The position numbers were made by a program, and so were the translations under genes. From Gnetum montanum (taxonomy: Eukaryota > Streptophyta > Gnetopsida > Gnetales > Gnetaceae): a stretch of 64,000 nt of DNA. The DNA is taken from contig MNCI01003683.1 of the NCBI GenBank assembly GCA_015680685.1, positions 718,930 through 782,929 on the forward strand, given 5' to 3'. Positions 1 through 10,768 of the stretch are shown piece after piece (the first letter of the stretch is position 1; every line of letters starts with the position of its first letter). A model generated the notes under the pieces. That model did no database searches, was not told the DNA's origin, and saw nothing but the letters and a program-made list of their open reading frames with translations.

Positions 1-887
1 TGAGCGTAATATAATCCAAAGACAGTTGAGGCATGCCTGACGCGCATCTCTTCTTCACATGCACAATACGCGAACGAGCGTATTGTGTGTAGTCATGAAG
101 TTTGATGCAAAAATGGTCAAGTCAACAGTACCCAAAACATTCGGGGCACACGTCATCAGGGTGGCGCCTTTTCCACAGGGCGTCGCAGCCTATAAATACC
201 CCAGGTGACAAAGATACAGGGGTTGGCAAATCAGAGGGGCAAAGGCATCTTTCTGAGCATTGGAGCACTTATCACTTTTGAGCAGAGCTACAGAGAGCAG
301 CGCTTTGGCAATTGTGGACAGCATCACCTTCTGGCTGAAGCAAAGCGCAGTTCGCTTCGAGCACCGGCGACAAGATTAACCGTTCTGCTGGGAAGACTCT
401 ATTGGTCAGAAACACTTGATTGGTAGACGTCAGAGCTTGACCTTCCTTGCATCCCGACTTCAGCCCACGAGGTAGATCGAACTTCTGTTGGACAGTTTCC
501 TTGTTGTTTTGTGCTTGCTTCGCATCCAGTAATCGGGGTCTCCCCAGTGTAACGAAATACATAAAAATACACATCTTTTAAGGCAAAACGTAGATCTTGA
601 AACTACATTTTTCTCTTATGTTAGCCTCCTCTTGCCGTGTTTAGCGTTATCATCGTTGCAATTCATCTATATCGTTTTCCCCTTGTTTTTGCGATTCCTC
701 GAATCAGATCGTGTTCACGAGATATTCATCGGTTTACTGATTAGTAAGTCCCTGTCTGATCGACAAGACCGTTCTGGGCGCCGCGGATTCATTTTTCCAG
801 CATAGCCCTCGCACAGATCTGTGGTTAAAACTGTGTACACGGCATTTGTTCGGTATTTTCCAGCTGCCGACGTTTTTCGTCGTTACA
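1..887 (+). mobile_element. Element A: right-hand part of a Tat/Ogre-type LTR
   Basis: This is LTR sequence of the same broad family as the LTRs of element B. A TATA box (TATAAATA) lies at 191-198. The stretch at about 721-887 parallels the end of B's LTR: both carry a 'aagtccctgtct' block, a 'cctcgca' block, and end in TACA (883-887 here). What follows at 888 is not a clear primer-binding site or gag but reads best as Athila LTR sequence of element C, so this is either A's 3' LTR or a solo LTR inserted into C. The rest of A lies left of the window, so the target duplication (888-892 would be one half) cannot be tested. No protein is expected from the small ORFs inside it. Confidence 0.7.
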
Positions 888-892
888 GTTTC

Positions 893-1658
893 TAACCTAG
901 TGCTACTCCTAGAGGCAATGGAAAATCACTTTAATTAAGCTAGGAGGAAAAGGGAGAGAGAACTAAGCTAATAGGAAGTGGAAGAGAATCTAAGATAGCC
1001 TAAGTGCAATGAGCATCCTTGCCTTAATCATCTGTACACATCTTGAACCTCATGCATGACTACCACTGGGATTACCAAGCGCATGGCCTTGGTATGCTAC
1101 TGGGATACCAAGTAGTCACACTTAAATGCTCGTGATTAATTCATACTCATTCCGCATTTAAGGAGTTTAGGGTGAAGAGATATTAAATACAAATTAATAA
1201 ATAACAATAATAATTAAACTAAGTGAATGCTACAATGATGAAGTAATCTCGATCTTTATTTTCGGTCATGTGTGTGTCCAAGTACATCACACTCAAATAA
1301 AGGTTCCGTACAATTACAATCATCACACTACAGGCATGCATTAGGGGAAAGGGTTGAGAAGAACTAAAAATGAACTAACTTCTATCTACTAATTGAAAAC
1401 TAACTTACTTACTGAATCTTGACTCCTTGCACCTACATGTGTATTTATAGGCCCACACAGGAGTCACAATATCATGTATCCGATATTGCTTCTTAGGTCA
1501 CTATATCGCATACCTAATATCGTGGGTTCAATATTGGGGGTCCGATATTGGAGCCTACCGAATCATGATTCATCATTCGACATCACATCTTGGGGTCCAA
1601 TATCGAAGCTTCAATATCACATATCCAATATCAAAGCACATCTAAACACAATTCATCA
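893..1658 (-). repeat. 3' LTR of element C (truncated by A)
   Basis: On the minus strand the LTR begins TGATGAATTG at 1,658. The adjoining plus-strand text 'cccatgactaaat' (1,664-1,676) matches the equivalent place beside F's 3' LTR (51,591), which anchors the boundary. The part at about 1,030-1,190 aligns with F's LTR around the 'attaccaa' motifs. A block of GATATC/CAATATCG-like words occupies about 1,467-1,640, next to the LTR start. The distal part of the LTR is missing because element A lies at its left end. The exact left limit near 888-893 is uncertain. Confidence 0.65.
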
Positions 1659-3600
1659 TACCCCCATGACTAAATAAAAACTCTTCCTCAAGTGAACAAG
1701 AAAAGGAACAAGTTCCTTACAAAAGATTCAGTAGGTATGGGATCATTGACTAATATACAAACACACTCAAATGGAACAAAGAAATTCAAAGTTCTTCAGT
1801 GTACAGATATACAATCTTTTATAAAATTAGATGTTCATGACAATAGAATTAAACACCTTGGAAAAACTAACATCCAATTTCTTTGGCACTAAAGAGCGAG
1901 GAAGAAGATTCAACAATCATAAAGGGTCCTTGTCACATGGTGCTACTACTTATCCTTGGTGAAGATAGTCCCACTTCCAATCCATTCTTTCCACTACAAT
2001 CACAACAAAATCATAAATTATTGTGCAATGTGTAACATATAACTTTGAAGTACCTTGTCCCGTCAGTGGTTACACTTGACTAGGTTATTATTATGGTTGA
2101 TTGATTCCTTTAATAATGTTAAAGGGAAGGTTGAAAAATAAGTGAAATGGATAAGTAGTCCATTACATTCTGAAAAGTTCAAACGTAATGAAATGCTTAA
2201 AGAGGGTTTAAGAATTCACAATAAATAAAAAGAGGATTTCACTAAAAAAAACATTGTGAAGATACACACAATTGCATGTCATTGATGGGGCATGCAAAAG
2301 GATTTGATTGTGAGGATGTATAAGGGTAAAACATTTAACTAAACCAACCAAAAGATATGCAAGTGGGTCCTTCCCAAAGCAAGCATAGGCCTTTTATTTT
2401 CCTTGCATAACTTCAAACTGAGGAGTCCATGGGCCCCATGGATGATTAACGGTTATGGGAAGTTAAGTACAAACACCGGGGAGAAACTACCTAAGAATTT
2501 CAACACATCAACCCAAGACATCGAATAAAAACAAGAAATTGGTAGTGAGATGAGATATGGAAAGCACAGATGGATGACAGAGAGTGTGGAATGGAGTTCT
2601 TGATTAAGGTCACATGAAGTCCCTTGTGAATTGTGTGGTTAAATGACCTAATAAAATTTGTCCTTAGTCTAGACCAAAACCAACCATGTTCAATGACTTC
2701 ACATCACCATTCTATCACTAGTCCACCCCCCCTAAGACACAAGAGTGCTCCCACAAAAAAACCATCATTCCTTATTAAAGAAGAAAAGAGAAGTAGGAAG
2801 TGAGGAAGGTCCCTAGTTGGAGAGGACCTTCAAGCATGGGTAACATATCTTTCTAGTCCCATAACCAATGCTTGTAGCCCATTTATTTTTTCTAAGGAAT
2901 GTGCTTTGAATTCCTATTTTTCTCTTCTTCTTCTTCTTCTTCTTTTGACATGGAAACCACACCATGTAGAGACGTATTCAACTTCCTATTATTGGTTGAC
3001 ACAAAATGGTAAGAAATCCATGAAAACGCATATGCACCCAAGTAAGCAAAAATGCATAAAAAGTACCAAATCCCCTTGAAGTAACATCCTATTCAAACCT
3101 TTGAATCCTTTCCAAATCTAGAAACTATCAAGGTCACAATTTCATTAAAGTTTTATTACTGAAAAGGGACTACACATTTCTAGAACAAGGAAAACCATTG
3201 AGTTTGTGGATGGGTGGATGTTATGGACTCACTTCCTATTTCATGAAAAAAAAAACTATCCTAGTTATCTGTAACAAAATTCAAAGCTAGAATCTAGATG
3301 CCAACAATCAAATAACTGGATAGCACATGCCCACATCAATCAAACTCACTATACCTAGTTAGCAATAAGGCACATTATTATTAAAGCATACTAAGAAAAT
3401 CACATCCAAAATAAAGGAAAATATACAATAAAGAGTAAAATATTTAAGAAAAATAAAATCTACTAATGATGTTGTAAAACAAACATTTTGAAAGCTTAAT
3501 AACATAAAAACAAAAATGTGTAAAATAAAGAATGTGTAAAACAAAAAGTTGTAAAAGTAACAAGGTGTAAAAAAAATGTGTAAAAAAAGGTGAAAAAATG
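1659..3600 (-). other. Non-coding 3' region of element C, with polypurine tract
   Basis: This stretch of about 1.9 kb lies between the end of pol and the 3' LTR. Next to the LTR the minus strand reads CATGGGGGTA just before TGATGAATTG, which serves as the polypurine tract. The region is partly collinear with the same interval in F (51,587-53,480) and G (62,842 onward), including a run of TTTTGTTTTACAC-like repeats directly after pol (3,484-3,590 here). Athila elements often carry an env-like ORF in this interval; none is visible here. A short hydrophobic ORF at 3,359-3,730 is encoded by the T-rich repeats and is not convincing. Confidence 0.6.
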
Positions 3601-5990
3601 AGGAGCCACTTATATAGTTAGTATAAATGGCCATCTCCTCCATGACTAAGTTAAAAGAAGGAAATTCGAAAGATTGAATGTGGTTGTCCATCCGATTAGG
3701 TATTTGTTGCATTAGCTTGCTTAGGGTCATAGAAAGGTTTAACTTGTTGTATGTTAACCAACTATTTCATGTTTGAGCTCTCAGGTTTATAGATCATCAT
3801 GGCCCCAAAAGGAAAAGTTTCATAAATTATATAAGATCCTTCTCACAACATTTGGAACTTAGTTTGTTGAGGTACATGTGTGGGGTTCTAGTAGAGGACC
3901 TCATCTCTTGGTTGAAATTTGACTTTCCTAATTTTAAGGTCATGCCACTTTTTGTTAAATTCCTTGTGCAACTCATTAGATGACAAGGCCACCAATCAAT
4001 TTTTGTCTAGCAAACTGAGATTCATTAATTTTTCTTTTTGTGCTAGACTTAAGTCAAGGTCAAGGATAGAGATTGTTGAAAGTGTACAAAGCATGTATTG
4101 AATAGGAAGTGTTGGTAATTTTTCGTACACCAACTCATATGGAGAATAGCCTATAGGAAGTTTCCATGTTAAGCGGTAGGTCCAAAGGACATCTTTAAGT
4201 TTTGTGATCTAGTCTTTCCTATATTTGCTAACAATTCTTGTTATAATCTTTGTGATATCCTTATTAGTAAACTCAACTTAACCATTAGCTTGGGGGTGAT
4301 AGGGTGTTTTTAGTTTATGTTCAACCCCCAAGGATTGCATAAGCTTTTGAAACGTAGTGCCTGTAAAGCAAGCTTCTTGAATGACCCTTATTTTTTTAGG
4401 GTCGAACTCAATTCTTGCTTGTGATATTTGGTGCCTGAATACAATTCCTTCCTAGACCATCAAATAACTCTTTTTCCAATTGAGCCTAAGGTTTGTCTCA
4501 ACACATATTTTCACTACTTACTAACAGTGGTCTAGGGCTTGCTCAAATGTAGCTCCATAGGTGGATAAGTCATCCATGAAGACCTCCACATTGCTACTGA
4601 TTTGATATTGAAAAATGCTTAAGACTAGGCATTGGAAGTTAACAAGGGCATTGCACAGACCAAAAGGCATCTTGCGATATGCAAAAGTCCCCTAAGAGCT
4701 TGTGAATGTTGTTTGGCTTGGTCCTCTAGTGCGATCTGGATTTGGTTATAGCCACTATAACCATCCAAAAAACTATAAAAGCAATGCCCAAATATTCTAT
4801 TTAACACCTTTTCAATGAATGAAAATGAAAAATGGTCATTAAATGCTACCATATTCAACAATTGAAAATCGATGCAAACCCACCACTTGCCACCTTTTTC
4901 TAGAACAATCATGAGTGCACTAACCCACTCTCTATCCATAATGGGATAGATGAACCCTACCTTAAGGAGTTTTTCAATTTCCTCTTTGATGATCTACTTC
5001 AATTTTGGGTTCAATCACCTCTATGATTGTCTCTTTGGCTTCATGGTCAAATCAATGTAGATACAATGCTGACATATCCAAGGATCAATCCCTCTGAGTG
5101 CAAGATATAACCAAGCAAAGGCTGCTAACAATTTTTCAACCACATTCAACAACATCTATTTCTATTTTTGAGTAAGATTGGAATTGATTATTACTAGCTT
5201 TTCATTTTTTAAGAACACATATTCCATGCTGACAAGTAGAGTTTTTAATTCAAGGGGCTCTCACTTGAAATTTTTAGGAATTTCCAACTCTCCCAAATCG
5301 GTATCATCATTTGCATTATCAAAGAGTTGCTAATGAACTTACTCTAGTTCACCCATGCCTACAACATATGCATATGTTAAGCTCTCATTAGGTTCTATGT
5401 AAAGTGTGCTACTTTTAAGATCAACAGTTAGCCACTGGGTACCCTCTTTTTTGTGGCTATTGCGTATACACACCTTTGAATATCTATTTTTGGTGCACAC
5501 TACTTGCATGTAGAGATGGATGTTCATTTCATTAACTGGAGTTTCTGCACACAATTGCACCCTATATCACTATACATGATGCATGGAACTCACTTCTTCT
5601 CAATCTCCCTGAATGCATTTTCCTTAGATATTTCCAAGGAAAGATCTCTAATGCCCATTTATGCATCAACAATGCTTATCCACGCCCTTCCCATGATGAT
5701 TGGGAAGCCCCCTTTGTAGTTTTCCACCTTCATTACTAGGAAATCAACAAGATAAGACCACCCACAGACAATGATCACAATGTCTTCTACCAATCTCAAT
5801 GGAATAGTGATGGACTGATCTACCAATTCTAATCTAATATTGCTTTTCTTTAGAGGAGGCAAGTTCCATGTAGTATACATTTCATGAGAAATCAAATTAA
5901 TACTAAAATTTGAATCAAGAAGAACTTTACATAGTTCATTTTTAGCAATCTACAAATAAATAAGAGGACTCCTAGGATCAGCTAATTTTC
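3601..5990 (-). pseudogene. Athila-type protease-RT-integrase remnant of element C, internally deleted
   Basis: Read on the minus strand, the region starts with a retropepsin-like segment (about 5,990-5,659: LLDS followed by INLI, then GRAW). A linker follows, then RT at about 5,050-4,385 with VCIDF, FLDGYSGYNQIQIA, FGLCNA and FMDDLSTYG. Just after the RT motif DPKKI the sequence jumps at about 4,365-4,385 to the late integrase segment (TGTTFQKLMQ, HKLKTPYHPQANGQ), so RNase H and the first part of integrase are missing. In G the same two points lie about 1.3 kb apart. The integrase C-terminal part runs to about 3,610. Stops and frameshifts are spread throughout, so this is a dead copy of a non-autonomous derivative. 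Confidence 0.75.
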
Positions 5991-8470
5991 TAGGAAAGTT
6001 GCTTGCATGGATCCAATCAGATACAACATGAGTAAGCATAATAGTATGGATTCTAGGTGGAATTTGGTTTGAAAGGGACTCAAAGAAATTTTATACAAAG
6101 GGGGATGGACAAGTAGAGTTGCCAATTGCATGTGCATTTGAGAGCTTAGGTGGATTGTAGGATCAAAAAAAAAGGTCTTTTCTTTAATCAAGTGTCTGAA
6201 CCACTTGGTTTATGAGTCGATTATGGATTAATGACCCTGGTAGTGTTGCAGTTGAGATAGAAGTTCATCCAACATAGATGGAGTAGGTGGAGCAAGATGT
6301 GCAAGAACAGGAGGAGGATAAGGGTAAAAGGTGGTATCCCTCCTTATATGTGGAGAATGATTTTGATAATAATCAGGAGGGTAGTAGAGAGGTTGGAAAG
6401 TAGAGATGTGATTGGAAGAGTCACGTGGACACAGAGGTTTTTGAACATAATACCCATATGGATCAGGTTATCTGTACAGGTATTGCTACCTTGATGGTGC
6501 CAGTGCCTATGATTGTGGTTACTACCATTGTTGATACTACTCATATGGTTGTAGTGGAGTTCCATTTGGATAATAATATTGTTGCTAGTAGAGCTGCCTT
6601 GAATTGCCTTGGGGATACGGCAACTTTCTAGATGTTTGCCTTTGTGCTAGGTGGGGATTCAAAGCATACAACATAGACTCCTATAAGTGCGACACTATGG
6701 GGTAACATCCCTTAGGATGTTCATAATGGTAGATGTCACACCCACCATCATCATCTAATTTACTTTCCACAACTCAATCTATTGCAACAATCCTACCCTT
6801 ACCTCTTTGATTGGCACATTTAGCTTCTTTGCACCTCCTACACTCATGATCAATACCTTGTTCTTTATACTCTTCAACAATTTTTAGGATAACTTGAAAT
6901 CTACTATCCATGGAGTCCCATAACTTAGTAACCTTTGCTAAAATTTTACATTGAAATTTTTGAACCAGCAAGGTTTTCTGATTCACCATCTCATCAAGTG
7001 ATGATTCTTCCTCACTATCATAAAATTGAACCTCCCTCTTACAAATGGAAGGGTCATGGTTGTATTCTTCTGCATCTTCTTGTTTTCTTAACTCTCCTTC
7101 TTCCTTCACTGCCTACTCGATAAACCTTTAGCTTTGATGAACTCTTAATTCTAACAATCACCCTTGGGCATAGATGCCAAGAGTTCTCCTTGTTTCTGGT
7201 CAAAACCCATCTACAATGTGATGAAGTTGTTCCAGTTGAGAATAACCATGGCTAGGACATCTGTGTAATAAGGAATAGTATTGTCCCATGCAGCATTCAA
7301 GGGTTCATGTATCCCTTATTTTCATCCTTGGATTTACCTCCTCAAGTTGGACACTCGAGAGTATGTATGATATTTATCATTAAACAAGTTAAGCATTGTA
7401 CTCCATCATCTAATAGATTTCAGTTCTAAGGATCAGTACCAATTTTCTGCCTCTTTAATGATTTTCCTCGAGAAAAAATTAACTTTTCGCCATCCATTTT
7501 CTATATTTTGCAAGGCACATGCATCTTGAAAAGCTTGAAGATGGTTCTATAGATTGAAGTTATATTCCCCTTCAAATTAAGGAATATTATTCATGCTCAA
7601 CCTCTTGATCTGAAAATCCTTAACATGCCTCATGGGAATTCTAGTTGCCTCTACAATGTTTAGCATACTCCAAGTAGCATGCAAAGGCTCATTGAGCTCA
7701 CGATTCTAGTGCCTATGATGCCCTCTACTACCCCGTCATTCATGGTGATGAGTCTATCTTAAACATCTGTGCCCCTCGCCTTGACTTGCCCAATGATCCC
7801 CTCAATCATTTTGGTCCCATGGGTCACCTCCATCATAGTTGTGTCCCCTGCATTTGTGATCAAAGCTAGAAGAGGAAGAAGATGATGATCAAGGTAAAGA
7901 GGAAGGAGGACTAGCACCATCACGGTGCCTGCTACCCACTCTTCATTGATCACGGCCATGATCATGATCTTGTTTCTTGTTTACATCCCTACCCTGAATC
8001 TCCTCCTTGAATCCTCCTTTGTCATTGGATCCATTCTTGTTAAAACTAGGATTGTGGATCATCAACGAAGTTAAAGAGAGGAATTTCACTAAATGAAAAA
8101 CCCCCAGAGAAGGGTTCTTCATCATCTTTTTGGTATAGTAGGTATGGCAAATTAGTAAACCACTTTTCCTTCATAGATTCATAGCATTGTTCTAGCTGTC
8201 AATCCTTGAGATGTTGTGCCTCAGTGGGATGATAATCACTAGCGTCACTATCTTATATAACATACTCAGCATGAAGTCCCTAGAGATCCAATTAGATAAG
8301 CATTTGTTGAAGCATTGTAAGAATGAATTGATTTGGCAACAACACGATGTTGCCTTAAATCATGCCACTACAATTGTTCATCCTGCTGTAGATTAAAGGT
8401 GAAATTGGACACCTACTCATCAAGATGAGCATATACCACTCCATATTGTTGGGGCACCTACTGATGTACT
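5991..8470 (-). pseudogene. Gag remnant of element C (main part)
   Basis: The minus strand encodes the Athila-type gag in pieces. The block at 7,109-6,774 (QKTLLVQKF, DSMDSRFQV, then a Lys-rich KGRIVAID end) matches G's segment at 58,214-58,429. The block near 7,380-7,640 matches G's capsid-like part around 57,640-57,830. Upstream, 7,680-8,130 corresponds to the His-rich region seen in G at about 50,350-50,560. The reading frame is broken many times. Gag is cut at 8,470 by B; its first codons continue at 31,018. Confidence 0.65.
8466..8470. repeat. Target-site duplication of element B, left copy
   Basis: GTACT stands directly before the LTR start TGAAACACC at 8,471. The same five bases follow the end of B's 3' LTR at 31,018-31,022. 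This pair fixes both outer boundaries of B. Confidence 0.92.
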
Positions 8471-10561
8471 TGAAACACCATAAAATTTTAGGACCCTAAT
8501 GCTTCAGCAGAGTCTTGAAATTTGGGCAAGGATTTCTACAAGTGCAACATCACGACGGATAATCCAGATAATGTAGGCACTGAAGGTAGGTCATACAATC
8601 TGGCAAGTTTTCTATCACCCTGGCTAGCAAGCCTACTGAACTCTCCAACATACCCAACTTGGTACTTGACCCAGCTAACGGTCTACCTAGAGACCATGCT
8701 AGGAGTTACCGAAAGTGTTCAAGATGAGTTAAACAGTTCGGCAAGTTTTCTAACTAAAGAAACCTACTACGCTGCACAGTGTAGTAGGCCTTGAGAAGAT
8801 TGAATAGGTACAGAAGATGCACATTGACGATGACTCAACCCTCCAAAGAATCTTCCCCACTTCATCCTTGATGCACAAGCAAAGTGACATAGCAAAAATC
8901 TGGCAAATTTCCTCGAAGGTCCTCTTCACTTAAGTGCTATGCTATGCTATGCTATGCAGTGTAGCACAGTGTAGCAGGGATACACTCCTATAATACTCCC
9001 ACTCAAATGACTCTAATGGAGTAGGCACATTTTCCCAGGTTTCAACCAACGAACAAGTTTGCTCCCTTGACACACCAAGACATAACTGACGTCCCGCAAC
9101 AAAATGTTTGCAAGATTAAGTCAGAATCCAAGTCAAGCTAGGTGTTACGCTATGCTATGCTACATAGAATAGCATAGTGTAGCAAGGACAGAACACACAA
9201 AGGCCTTCTACCAAGTGGTTTTAGCAAGATCATTGCACCTGGCCACATTTTGGCCTCCAAGACTGGCTGTCCCGCTTCGCCCTCGAGTTCCAAGCATGAT
9301 TTCTTGACAAAGAATTGCAAAACTAGGTGAGGATGCATGTCATATTGGCTGCTACACTACACAACATAGCATAGCATAGCATAGCAAGAATGAAAAATTC
9401 CAAAGTGTCCCAAAGATGAACTCAGCAGGTCCCAAGACCTTTCAACATGAACGACAGGGTTGCAGTTGCTTGCCTAGTCATGCCTCAGATAGGTATTTTT
9501 AGCTTATAGGTAAGATTTTGTTTAAGACTGGCAGCTACGCTATGTAGCGTAACATAGCGTAGCACGTGGGTATTTACACTACATATGCTGGAGAGCATAA
9601 ACAGCGTAACACTCGCGTAGCAACCTTAAGACATCTTTGGTTAGCTATAGAACTAGTTAGCAATGGTTATTCTAGTCCCAGTACCTCTCCAACAAGAGAA
9701 ATCAGTAATTTTTCCTTCTTCTAGACCCTCTAATCATCCCCAAAGTTTTCCCTACACTTGACCCTACTCGCAACAGTAGGGAAGACGTAGTCCTAGAGCA
9801 CAGGCTCCACTTTGCATTTACTGATTGCCAATTTTCTTTACAACAAATATAGTAGCTCACTAGACTTTAGCACATGTAGCACAAATGGTATGGTCACAGC
9901 ACAGTAGTATGGCATAGTCACATCCGTACTTTGTGGGACCCAGGACATGTGGCACCCAAACCATGTTTCTCTCCCACATCTAACTCTATAAATACCCTGG
10001 CAAACAATGTTCAAGGGGTTGGCTTTTGGGAGCATTATATAAGGGCTGGCTTTTGGCATTGTTGGCTTGGAGCATTCAATCAACTTTTGGCATTGTTGGC
10101 TTTTGGAAATTACGTCTCTAGCAATTAGCTTCTTGGTTGAGATCTCGGCATTTTGGTTCTCTAGTGATCAACTTTAGCAAGGAGACTAGTAGGTAGAGGG
10201 TTCCTATTAGCAAGCTATTGATAGCAGTTTGAGGAACTATGATCATACTGCTTCGTTGCAAGCTGTGCTGGTTCCCGCTGCCATCTGTTGTGCACCTCCT
10301 TCATTTTAGTAAAGATCAGATCCCTAATCTTGGGGTGGTACACTTTCTTACCTAAACTTGTTTAGTTTTTTTTTATTTTTATGATTTGCATTATTTTCAA
10401 TTGATTCACATTCATCGCTTAAGTCCCTGTCTCATCGACCAGAGCATTCAGGGCACTCCACATCCATTTACATTCAGCATGGTCCTCGCATGGATCCAAG
10501 GTTAGGCTATACGCTCAGTGACCTCTCGGTGTTCTAGCCACCAACCTTTTCAATCGCTACA
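8471..10561 (+). repeat. 5' LTR of element B
   Basis: This 2,091-bp LTR begins TGAAACACC and ends CGCTACA. It aligns by eye along its length with 25,423-31,017 once insertion X is removed. A TATA box (TATAAATA) lies at 9,987-9,994. The U3 part is full of GCTATGC/GCATAGC words and hairpins. The clearest is a perfect 12-bp inverted repeat at 9,534-9,545 and 9,552-9,563. The ORF of 90 codons at 8,522-8,794 is not supported as a gene. Confidence 0.92.
9987..9994 (+). promoter_or_regulatory. TATA box of B's 5' LTR
   Basis: TATAAATA, conserved in the 3' LTR at about 30,373-30,382 and in the related LTR of element A (191-198). It probably drove the full-length B transcript from about 30 bases downstream. 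Conservation in three LTR copies supports the call. Confidence 0.75.
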
Positions 10562-10566
10562 GTTTT

Positions 10567-10584
10567 TGGTGCTAGAACGAGGGC
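10567..10584 (+). other. Primer-binding-site candidate of element B
   Basis: TGGTGCTAGAACGAGGGC starts five bases after the LTR end. It stands where reverse transcription would be primed by a tRNA. The form TGG followed by a G/A-rich stretch is usual, but the matching tRNA is not assigned here. Confidence 0.5.
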
Positions 10585-10768
10585 TCTTCTGTGCCTTTCT
10601 TTCTATGTATCATGGGTAATCCTGCATGCTATATGTACCTCGTCACCTACTAGCATAGACATAACACCATTGTGGTTGTCTACACACTGTGTGGTGTAGA
10701 CTGGTCGCAACGATAGTTCCTTTGGAACCTGGTAGGACTAAAGCCTCTAACTGATTACTCACCTTATC

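Noticed and set aside
205-426. Small ORFs in A's LTR leader on both strands
   Set aside because: They lie downstream of the TATA box in LTR leader sequence and match no protein.
3359-3730. Hydrophobic minus-strand ORF that looks like a membrane or env-like protein
   Set aside because: The hydrophobic residues come from TTTTGTTTTACAC-type repeats; the same repeats in G (62,729-62,914) give a similar false protein in a different frame.
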